From assembly GCA_046728075.1 (NCBI GenBank), contig JBKPDV010000010.1, positions 1 through 11,123 of the forward strand: a DNA stretch of 11,123 nt. The letters run 5' to 3'. The DNA is from JBKPDV01 sp046728075. GTDB lineage: Bacteria; Acidobacteriota; Thermoanaerobaculia; UBA5066; Gp7-AA6. The notes beneath the pieces are model-generated. The model saw nothing but the letters and a program-made list of their open reading frames with translations, had not been told where the DNA came from and searched no databases. Made by a program: the position numbers and the translations under genes. Below are positions 1-5,902 of the stretch, in pieces (the first letter of the stretch is position 1; each line of letters begins with the position of its first letter).

Positions 1-66
1 GCCCTTAATAGTGTCTGTGAGAACGCCCTTCACGAGTGCAGCCGGAGCGGAAAGGCTTCGGGCACG

Positions 67-747
67 TCAGCGAAGGGTGAGAAGGAATCTGGCGCCGTCG
101 GCGGCTTCGAGCTCGACGTGGTCCGGGAGAATCCTGGCGACCGTGTAGCCTTCCACGATCCCTCCGACCGTCAGAACGCGTCCGTTCAGGACGGCCACGG
201 GGCTGGTCTCGGAGAACACGATTCCATCCAGGGTGATCTTTCCGCCTCCGACAAGAGGCAGCTCGCCCGAATAGCTTCGCGCTTGCGCGCTCATCGCCGG
301 TCGAGGCCGAGTCTCCGGCGTTCCTGTCGAAGGAACGGACGCCGCGGCACCCGACACGGGAGTCGCCCGTGGGCGCTCGTGGGCCTTGCCTGGAGAACGC
401 GCGGAGGCTTCGACGGGATTACTCGGGATCGCTCCAGGAGGGAGACCTCGTGGCGGTGGGACGACCGCGACTTCGGACGTGATCGGTGGAAGAGTTGTGG
501 CGGCGGCTGTCGGCGCCTGTCCCGGCGCGGAGCGAAGAGAGAGTTTCGCCGGATGCCGCGGGCGCCACAGAAGGACCGCAGCCGCGACGAGGAAGAGGGC
601 GCCGGTCCAAACGACGATCCGGCGGCCGCGCGATCGAGCGGCCCGACGCGAGTCGGGCAGGGGAGGCGGAGTCCAGGGCCGGCCCTTCTCGCGTCCGGCT
701 TCCTGAGCGGCCTGGGCTCGCTTCAAGGCGTCGTCGATCAGGCTCAT
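67..747 (-). CDS. GspB/ExeB-like type II secretion accessory membrane protein
   Basis: This 226-residue protein has the layout of GspB/ExeB, the inner-membrane partner of the GspA/ExeA ATPase, which in type II secretion systems helps place the outer-membrane secretin through the cell wall. Visible parts are a short cytoplasmic N-terminus starting MSLIDDALKRAQ, one membrane segment at about residues 43-61, a Pro/Ala/Thr-rich periplasmic linker (about 70-155), and a C-terminal domain (about 165-226) with the ITLDGIVFSETSPVAVLNG pattern typical of the T2SS GspB C-terminal family. An in-frame upstream start would add 50 residues inside the ATPase gene; the ATG at 747 is preferred because it gives the conserved MSLIDDALK start, overlaps the upstream stop as ATGA and has GGGGAG eight bases before it. 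The partner gene directly upstream supports the call. No secretin or other gsp genes lie in the window, so the system served is not proven. No clear terminator is visible in positions 1-66. Confidence 0.85.
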   Translation of the reverse strand: MSLIDDALKRAQAAQEAGREKGRPWTPPPLPDSRRAARSRGRRIVVWTGALFLVAAAVLLWRPRHPAKLSLRSAPGQAPTAAATTLPPITSEVAVVPPPRGLPPGAIPSNPVEASARSPGKAHERPRATPVSGAAASVPSTGTPETRPRPAMSAQARSYSGELPLVGGGKITLDGIVFSETSPVAVLNGRVLTVGGIVEGYTVARILPDHVELEAADGARFLLTLR

Positions 748-1547
748 CCTTCCAGCTCCCCGATGGATTTCCGAACGGAGCCGAGCGTCACGCGATCCGT
801 GCCGTTGACGAACCCGTAGAGCAACGCCTTGTCGCACACCGCGTTGATCAACCGCGGAACCCCTCCCGAATATCGGTGGATCGCGCGCAGCGCCCACGGC
901 GTGAAACTCGGGCGTTGCGAGGCTCCCGCCACCCGCAGGCGATGGGCGATGTAGCGCTCGGTCTCTTCACGAGAGAGGGGAGAGAGGTGATAGCGCACCA
1001 GGATTCTCTGGCGCAGCTGGCGGAGCTCCTTGCGATCGAGCTTTTCCTTCAGCTCCGGCTGGCCCAGGAGGACGATCTGGAGGAGCTTTCGTTGATCGGT
1101 CTCCAGGTTCGAAAGCAGGCGCACCTGCTCGAGCAGCTCCGCATCCAGGTTTTGAGCCTCATCGAGGAAGAGGACGACGTCTTCCCCCTTCGACGCGGCG
1201 TCTAAGAGCAGCCGGTTCAAGGCCTCGAGGTATCCGGCGCGGTCGAGCTTCTTGGGCTTGGCGCCGAGCTCCACCAGGATCGCGCGCAGCAACTGAGTCC
1301 CCGTGAGAGCCGGGTTCCAGAGGAGAGCCGTTCGATACGAGGAATCCAGCTCCGCGAGGATCGCCCGGCACACGGTCGTCTTGCCGGCGCCGACTTCTCC
1401 GGTAATTTGAATGAACCCCTTGCGCTCTCGAATGCCGAAGAGGATGTGGTTGAACGCCTCACGGTGCTTATCGGAGAAGAAGAGGAAACGTGGATCGGGC
1501 GTGATGTGGAAGGGCGCCTCTCGAAGCCCGTAGAACTCGTTGTACAC
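744..1547 (-). CDS. ExeA/GspA-type AAA ATPase (short form)
   Basis: This 267-residue P-loop ATPase belongs to the ExeA/GspA family (AAA_22-like), cytoplasmic or membrane-associated ATPases that work with GspB in type II secretion or related envelope assembly. It begins with the family signature MYNEFYGLREAPF. Walker A is GEVGAGKTT at residues 50-58, Walker B is VVLFLDE at 124-130, and a C-terminal SGGVPRLIN motif at 227-235 matches the sensor region of this family. Full-length GspA adds a membrane segment and a peptidoglycan-binding domain; both are absent here. The start is GTG at 1547, chosen because it yields the conserved N-terminus; only AGG directly abuts it, so the ribosome site is weak. 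Its stop overlaps the start of the GspB-like gene by four bases, implying translational coupling. The short form is also found next to exopolysaccharide and pilus loci, so a role outside type II secretion is possible. Confidence 0.9.
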   Translation of the reverse strand: MYNEFYGLREAPFHITPDPRFLFFSDKHREAFNHILFGIRERKGFIQITGEVGAGKTTVCRAILAELDSSYRTALLWNPALTGTQLLRAILVELGAKPKKLDRAGYLEALNRLLLDAASKGEDVVLFLDEAQNLDAELLEQVRLLSNLETDQRKLLQIVLLGQPELKEKLDRKELRQLRQRILVRYHLSPLSREETERYIAHRLRVAGASQRPSFTPWALRAIHRYSGGVPRLINAVCDKALLYGFVNGTDRVTLGSVRKSIGELEG

Positions 1548-1594
1548 CCTGCGAGTCTAGCGTGCGAGTCCAGGCCGGCGAGCGGCCGGGCGAC

Positions 1595-1870
1595 TCAGAG
1601 ACCGAGGAGGGCGAGCTCGTCTAACAGCGACGCGATCTCGGGGTGCTCGACTAACTCTCTGTAGAGCCAGCTATGCCGGTCGCGAACCTCGGTCAGATGA
1701 CGGCGGAGTGTGTCGGCGTCTTTCTCCGACGCGGCCTGCCGGAGCTTCTCGACAGATTCCCGGGTCTCGTCGTCCAACTTCCCGTGGAGGCGCTCCGAGA
1801 AAGAGTCGAAAGCCCCGCGGACTCTGCCGGCGTGCACCCCCTCGGCTTCGGTCGGTTTTTCGTCCGTCAT
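1595..1870 (-). CDS. Small charged helical hypothetical protein (91 aa)
   Basis: I do not recognise this family. The 91-residue product is highly charged (many Glu, Asp, Arg and Lys), has no signal peptide or membrane segment, and looks almost wholly alpha-helical, with an amphipathic stretch around residues 24-60 and a hydrophobic tail ending ASLLDELALLGL. The frame is open much further upstream, but the ATG at 1870 is preferred: it has GGAAG a few bases before it, and the upstream extension would run into the divergent promoter region and the patatin gene. It lies 47 bases upstream of the ExeA-type ATPase on the same strand, so the three genes are probably one transcript. A small cytosolic adaptor or coiled-coil partner is possible but is only an inference. 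Confidence 0.6.
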   Translation of the reverse strand: MTDEKPTEAEGVHAGRVRGAFDSFSERLHGKLDDETRESVEKLRQAASEKDADTLRRHLTEVRDRHSWLYRELVEHPEIASLLDELALLGL

Positions 1871-1910
1871 TGCTTCCGACTCTCTCACAAAGCTCGCCCC
1901 GTCTGGAGGA

Positions 1911-1916
1911 TATGAT
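1911..1916 (+). promoter_or_regulatory. Possible -10 box for the patatin gene
   Basis: TATGAT at 1911-1916 matches five of six bases of the sigma-70 -10 consensus in the 130-base gap between two divergent genes. No good -35 box sits 16-18 bases upstream (CAAAGC at 17), so this is a weak candidate. If used, it would give a leader of roughly 75-80 bases containing the hairpin at 1954-1975. Confidence 0.25.
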
Positions 1917-1953
1917 CGCGACAAGGTTTCCGCGGATCCACTCGCTATCGAAC

Positions 1954-1975
1954 GCCGGCCTCGCTCCAGGCCGGC
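1954..1975. repeat. Perfect 8-bp inverted repeat in the patatin leader
   Basis: GCCGGCCT at 1954-1961 and AGGCCGGC at 1968-1975 are perfect complements separated by the six-base loop CGCTCC. The hairpin ends 14 bases before the AGGAGG ribosome site of the patatin-like gene and lies in the divergent intergenic region. It may form a stable 5'-leader stem or serve as a protein-binding site. No T-run follows it on either strand, so it is not a standard intrinsic terminator. Confidence 0.5.
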
Positions 1976-1989
1976 CCGAGCGTCAGCCG

Positions 1990-1995
1990 AGGAGG
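1990..1995 (+). promoter_or_regulatory. Ribosome binding site that fixes the patatin start
   Basis: A perfect AGGAGG lies five bases before the ATG at 2001. It selects this start over in-frame starts up to 291 bases upstream that would run antisense through the 91-residue gene. Confidence 0.8.
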
Positions 1996-2000
1996 AGATC

Positions 2001-3209
2001 ATGAGCGAGCCGGTGCAGTCGGCGGTCGACGAGAACGCTCCGGCCGTCTCGAAGCAGGCGCTCGTCTTGAGCGGAGGAGACGTCAAGGGCGCCTACCAGG
2101 CCGGCGCGATCGCCGAAATCCTCCAGTGCGAGCACTTCCGGCCGAGCGCCATCTATGGGATCTCGGTCGGAAGCATCAACGGCGGCATGCTGGCCAGTTA
2201 CCTGGGAGAGCAGTTCCTCGACCCGAACCAGAAGGCGACGGCCCCGGACTTCGCGGCCGCGGGCCTCAAGGTCGAGAAATTCTGGAAGGACAACATCCAT
2301 CGGTTCGAGGACATTGCCGCGACGAAAGGCATTTTGCGGATTGCCTGGGAAGTCTTCCGCCACGATTTTCGCGGAATCTTGAACGTGGACGCCTCGATCA
2401 AGATTATCCAGGACCAAATCAATCCGAAGCACGTGCAGGCAGCCGCGGATCGCGGCATCAAGTTCTATCCCGGAACGCTCAACCTGACGACCGCCGACTA
2501 CTTCGATGGAAGCCCGGACTCCAAGCCGCCGTTGAAGGACTACGAGGACATCTGCGACTACGTGATCGCGAGCGCCATGGCGCCTCTGGTCATGCCGATG
2601 TGGGTCATTCCGAGCGATGCTCACAAAGGCGAGTCCGCGCTCAAGCGTTGGCGAGAGAATCGCAAAGAGCGCCGCGCGAGAAACAAGGACGGTCATGAGG
2701 ATCGGGATGATTCCTGGCTCGACGGCGGCATCTACTATCCCGCGCCGATCTCCTCGGCGATCGAAGACGGATTCGACGACATCATCTGTGTCCTGACTCG
2801 GGCCACGAAGATCGGCCGCGGGTCCTTCGCGGGAAGGCTCGGAAAGATCGGCGAACGCATCTCCGACGTCGTGGCGCAGCAGCTCCTCGACGTCGATGAG
2901 AAGTGGGCCAACGACATGAAGGCCTGGATCGGCTTCCTCGAGACCAAGGTCCAATTGTCCAAGGCCGAATTCGACGAATTCAAGTTGACGCCGTTCGGCA
3001 AGTACCGGAGCTTTCAACTCACATCAATCCGGCCGGAGAAGGAGATTCCCTACAAGATCGAGACCCTTGCAGACGGCCAGGTCGAAGAAATGGCGAAGCG
3101 GGGACGGGATGATGCCAGAGTGGTCATGGGGAAATACAAGCGTCACGTCCCAAAGCCTTACGCCAAACCATCAGCCGGGCCCGCCGAGTCGATGGCGGCT
3201 CCAGTCTAA
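2001..3209 (+). CDS. Patatin-like phospholipase family protein
   Basis: This 402-residue protein belongs to the patatin-like phospholipase family, serine hydrolases that release fatty acids from membrane or storage lipids with a Ser-Asp dyad. The oxyanion-loop region is SGGDVKGAYQAGAI at residues 24-37, where the family normally has GGG (here Gly-Gly-Asp). The nucleophile elbow GISVGSINGG gives GxSxG with Ser55, and the catalytic aspartate lies in the DGG motif at 241-243 (LDGGIYYPAP). Spacing and order fit the family. There is no signal peptide or membrane segment, so it is probably cytosolic, or secreted by a leaderless route as some bacterial patatins are. A strongly charged stretch (about 209-238, rich in Arg, Lys, Asp and Glu) sits just before the catalytic aspartate, and a long C-terminal region after about 290 has no motif I recognise. 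It has a perfect AGGAGG site. Its stop codon interlocks with that of the convergent reductase gene. The lipid substrate cannot be read from sequence. Confidence 0.92.
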   Translation: MSEPVQSAVDENAPAVSKQALVLSGGDVKGAYQAGAIAEILQCEHFRPSAIYGISVGSINGGMLASYLGEQFLDPNQKATAPDFAAAGLKVEKFWKDNIHRFEDIAATKGILRIAWEVFRHDFRGILNVDASIKIIQDQINPKHVQAAADRGIKFYPGTLNLTTADYFDGSPDSKPPLKDYEDICDYVIASAMAPLVMPMWVIPSDAHKGESALKRWRENRKERRARNKDGHEDRDDSWLDGGIYYPAPISSAIEDGFDDIICVLTRATKIGRGSFAGRLGKIGERISDVVAQQLLDVDEKWANDMKAWIGFLETKVQLSKAEFDEFKLTPFGKYRSFQLTSIRPEKEIPYKIETLADGQVEEMAKRGRDDARVVMGKYKRHVPKPYAKPSAGPAESMAAPV

Positions 3210-4228
3210 GAGGCTGTCGACGCGTCCGGTCCGGTTGTCACGGCCGACAGCCGCCGGGCGATGGCGGACGCGATGAGACCGGCGTGGTGGCGGCTGTTCT
3301 CGATGAAAATGCGACCGATCTCGGTGCCTCCCAGGATCGCGCCGGCTAAATAGAGATTCGGCACATTGGTCTCGAGAGTTTCGGGATCGTAGGCGGGCAC
3401 GCGGTTGGGACCCTCCAGACGGATCCCGGACTTTTCGAAGAGCGCGAAATCCGGCTGGTAACCGATCAAAGGGAAAACGGCGTCGGCGCCGATCGCGAGA
3501 CGGCCGTCAGGCCCGTCGACGAGCACCGCGTCGGAGGTGATCTCGAGGATCCGGGCGCGGAAGACCGCCCGGATCGCTCCGGCGCGGATGCGATTTTCCA
3601 GATCCGGCTTGATCCAGTACTTCACGCGGTCGGAGATCCCATCGCTTCGAGCCAGAAGGGTGACGCGGGCGCCGTGGCGATAGAGATCGAGCGCGGCCTC
3701 GGCCGCCGAGTTCTTCGAGCCGATGACGACCACGTCGCAGTCGTGGAAAGGATAGGCCGAGACAAAGCGCCGGTGGACGTGCGGTCGGTCTTCTCCCGGG
3801 ACATCGAGGCGCCGCGGGTTTCCGAAGAAGCCCGTGGCGAAGATGGCGGCGGGTGCGGTGATCTCGCGCCGGCCCGTCCGGTCCTCCATGGCGAGGGCCA
3901 GTCCATTGGGGGGCCGCGACCGGATCTCGAGAACGCGCGTGTGCGGCACGGTCCGGACCCGGAACCTCTCGGCGACGCCACGGTAATAGGCGAGCGACTC
4001 CAGACGCGTCGGATGAGCGTCGGGCGTGGAAAAGGGGACACCCGCGATGTCCAGGAGATCGCGCGTCGAGAACCAGCGCATCTCCTCGGGGAAGTGGTAG
4101 ATCGTGTCGAGCAGGAAACCTTTGTCGTAGCAGACGGCGGCGACGCCCCGCCGGGAGAGCTCGATCGCGCAGGCGATGCCCGTGGGGCCCGCGCCGACGA
4201 TCGCGACGGGAGACTCGGAGGACGCCAT
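3206..4228 (-). CDS. YpdA-like FAD/NADPH-dependent reductase (putative bacillithiol disulfide reductase family)
   Basis: This 340-residue two-dinucleotide flavoprotein resembles YpdA, the NADPH-dependent enzyme that recycles oxidised bacillithiol in Firmicutes. The N-terminal FAD site is VAIVGAGPTGIA (Gly12-Ala-Gly-Pro-Thr-Gly17). The NADPH site is VVVIGSKNSAAEAALDLYR at about 166-184. Family blocks include the region around FFSTRDLLDIAGVPF-like residues 53-66, FATGFFGNP (130-138), VKYWIKPDLENRI (202-214) and a C-terminal FAD-contacting LYLAGAILGGTEIGRIFIEN (292-311). Characterised Firmicutes YpdA has a cysteine in its GxGPCG motif; here that position is Thr16, and the nearest cysteine is Cys20 in GIAC. 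No redox CxxC pair is seen, as expected for YpdA and unlike thioredoxin reductase. The product looks cytosolic and monocistronic. The ATG at 4228 has no clear Shine-Dalgarno sequence. Whether the host makes bacillithiol cannot be told from this window, so the substrate is inferred. Confidence 0.85.
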   Translation of the reverse strand: MASSESPVAIVGAGPTGIACAIELSRRGVAAVCYDKGFLLDTIYHFPEEMRWFSTRDLLDIAGVPFSTPDAHPTRLESLAYYRGVAERFRVRTVPHTRVLEIRSRPPNGLALAMEDRTGRREITAPAAIFATGFFGNPRRLDVPGEDRPHVHRRFVSAYPFHDCDVVVIGSKNSAAEAALDLYRHGARVTLLARSDGISDRVKYWIKPDLENRIRAGAIRAVFRARILEITSDAVLVDGPDGRLAIGADAVFPLIGYQPDFALFEKSGIRLEGPNRVPAYDPETLETNVPNLYLAGAILGGTEIGRIFIENSRHHAGLIASAIARRLSAVTTGPDASTAS

Positions 4229-4408
4229 CGCGCGATTCTATTCGGCTGCGGCCGGGCGTAGAAAAAATGTCACGGGGGCAACGCCGCACCGACACGATTC
4301 GGCTCTTCTTCTCGGCGCGGTTTCCGGAACGCGTCTATACAGAGGAGTTACGCCTCGCGGCGCCGCTTGGCGTCGGCCTTGCGAGTTCCCTTTCCGGTAA
4401 CTGTTCCC

Positions 4409-4413
4409 GGAGG
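4409..4413 (+). promoter_or_regulatory. Ribosome binding site that fixes the serine protease start
   Basis: GGAGG at 4409-4413 lies nine bases before the ATG at 4423. It supports this start over the in-frame ATG at 4267, and the resulting N-terminus is a signal peptide. The 194-base gap at 4229-4422 otherwise holds no gene and no convincing promoter. Confidence 0.75.
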
Positions 4414-4422
4414 TACTTGAAA

Positions 4423-5778
4423 ATGCGCCGATCCGTTCGCTTTCTCTGTCCGATCGCGGCGCTCGTTTCTTTCTGGATCTGCGAGCTCGCCTCGGGCGCG
4501 CCGGTTCAGACCGCCGCGTCCCCCGAGTCCGGGCCTGCGCCCCGGCCCACGACGGCCCGCGTCGTCGAGTTGAAGAAGCTCGTGATCCGTGTTCCCGCCC
4601 GAGCCAGCGTGGGAACGCTCTCGAGCGGATTCGCCTGCCTGAGCGAAAAGCCCCTCACGCCCGCCGCCGGGCGCGCGTTGTTGACGGACGGCGACCTCGC
4701 CGACGTTTTCCGCGAAGAGTTCACCGCGGTGGGATACACCGTCGCCGGCGATCCCAATGACCTCTTCGACGAGGACTCCGATACGCGTCCCGACTACCTG
4801 GTGGCCGGCATCGTCCGGGATGTGACGGCGAACCTCTGCACCTCCGGACCCGGCGGGGCGACGGCGCGAGCCAAGGGCGAGGCTTCGCTCTCCGTGGACT
4901 GGCAAATCTATTCGCTGAAGACGCGCAAGGTCGAGTTCACCATGAGGAGCAGCGGCGCGGCCCGGTTGGGCAGCCCGCAGGACGGCGGAGGCTTCGAGGT
5001 CTTTCGGCAGGCCTTTCGCAGTGCGGCACGGCGTCTCCTGGCGACCGCGCGCTTGCGGGAGGTTCTCGACAGGACCGTGGTCGTCGAGTCGAAACCGCCC
5101 GTCGAAGAGCCGCCGATCGTGGTCGCATTCCAGACTCAGCGCAACAAGCCCTCCGGGCAGGAGGACATGCTCTCCGACGCCCGTTTGTCCGTGGTCACGG
5201 TCGTGGCGGCCGATGCCTTCGGATCGGGCTTTGTCATTTCGACCGACGGGTATCTCCTGACCAACCAGCACGTCGTCGGCAACGCCCGCTACGTGATCGC
5301 GCGGTTCGTGACAGGAAGAGAAGTTCACGGCGAAGTGATTCGCACCAACGCCTCGCGGGACATCGCGCTCGTGAAGCTCGAGAGCGATCGGTACCGGCCG
5401 CTGCCGCTCGGGAACACGAGCGCGTTGAAGCCGGGCACGGACGTCTTCGCGATCGGAACTCCGCTCTTCGAGGAATTCGGCCAGACGATCAGCAAGGGGA
5501 TCGTCAGCGGCTTCGGCGAAAACGAGGGGCAGCGCCTGATCCGCAGCGACGTGGGAATTCACAAAGGGTCCAGCGGCGGACCTCTGCTGGTCAAGTCCGG
5601 CCAGGTCGTCGGAGTCGCGGTCGAGGGCGTGATCCTGCCTCAGATCGGCGTTGGCGTGGGGCTGAACTCCTTCATCCCGATCGAAGAGGCGATCGAGACC
5701 CTGCGCCTGCGCAACTCCGACTCGGGCGCCAAGCCGCGTCTCGAAGTCGCATCCCAGCAGACCGCGCCCGCGAACTAG
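4423..5778 (+). CDS. Exported trypsin-like (S1C/HtrA-type) serine protease with an extra N-terminal domain
   Basis: This 451-residue protein starts with a signal peptide (MRRSVRF, a hydrophobic run to about residue 20, and a likely cut after ASGA near residue 26), so it probably acts in the periplasm or outside the cell. Residues about 250-430 form a trypsin-like domain of the HtrA type: His283 in TNQHVV, Asp313 in SRDIALVKL and Ser384 in GSSGGPLL complete the catalytic triad, and the substrate-pocket segment VGVGLNSFIPI follows. Unlike DegP/HtrA, no PDZ domain follows; the protein ends about 20 residues later. Before the protease lies a domain of about 170 residues (45-220) with a pattern like DYLVAGIVRDV and SVDWQIYSLKTRKVEF, reminiscent of CsgG/TolB-type outer-membrane-associated folds. 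It carries two cysteines (Cys72, Cys139) that could form a disulfide. The gene stands alone between divergent and convergent neighbours and is followed by a candidate terminator. Protease call firm; N-terminal fold tentative. Confidence 0.9.
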   Translation: MRRSVRFLCPIAALVSFWICELASGAPVQTAASPESGPAPRPTTARVVELKKLVIRVPARASVGTLSSGFACLSEKPLTPAAGRALLTDGDLADVFREEFTAVGYTVAGDPNDLFDEDSDTRPDYLVAGIVRDVTANLCTSGPGGATARAKGEASLSVDWQIYSLKTRKVEFTMRSSGAARLGSPQDGGGFEVFRQAFRSAARRLLATARLREVLDRTVVVESKPPVEEPPIVVAFQTQRNKPSGQEDMLSDARLSVVTVVAADAFGSGFVISTDGYLLTNQHVVGNARYVIARFVTGREVHGEVIRTNASRDIALVKLESDRYRPLPLGNTSALKPGTDVFAIGTPLFEEFGQTISKGIVSGFGENEGQRLIRSDVGIHKGSSGGPLLVKSGQVVGVAVEGVILPQIGVGVGLNSFIPIEEAIETLRLRNSDSGAKPRLEVASQQTAPAN

Positions 5779-5791
5779 TCTCTTCTCGCTG

Positions 5792-5811
5792 CCCGGTCGG
5801 GCCCGGGTTTT
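5792..5811 (+). terminator. Candidate intrinsic terminator after the serine protease
   Basis: CCCGG (5792-5796) pairs with CCGGG (5803-5807) around a six-base loop and is followed directly by TTTT, 14 bases after the protease stop. The stem is short but fully GC. Two further stems lie around it: an outer CTCTTCTC (5780-5787) with GAGAAGAG (5845-5852), and a hairpin at 5819-5835 with a three-base loop. They sit in the 124-base convergent gap and could stop transcripts from both sides, although no T-run is seen on the minus side. Confidence 0.5.
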
Positions 5812-5902
5812 CGAGCGGCGGTTGCTTCGCGACCGACGCCTGGAGAGAAGAGCCCAGGAGCCCCCCTTAGCTCGCCAACCCGATACCAAGCGGAAGCGAT
5901 GG

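Noticed and set aside
1..33. Possible start of a further minus-strand gene (GTG at 33, reading KGVLTDTIKG to the edge)
   Set aside because: Only 11 codons are visible and no ribosome site precedes it, so it cannot be supported from this window.
1983..3017. A 344-codon open frame antisense to the patatin gene
   Set aside because: It is a shadow of high-GC coding sequence; the plus strand has complete patatin motifs and a perfect ribosome site.
4348..5889. A 513-codon open frame antisense to the serine protease gene
   Set aside because: The composition is Arg/Gly/Asp-rich without domains, while the opposite strand carries a signal peptide and an intact protease triad.
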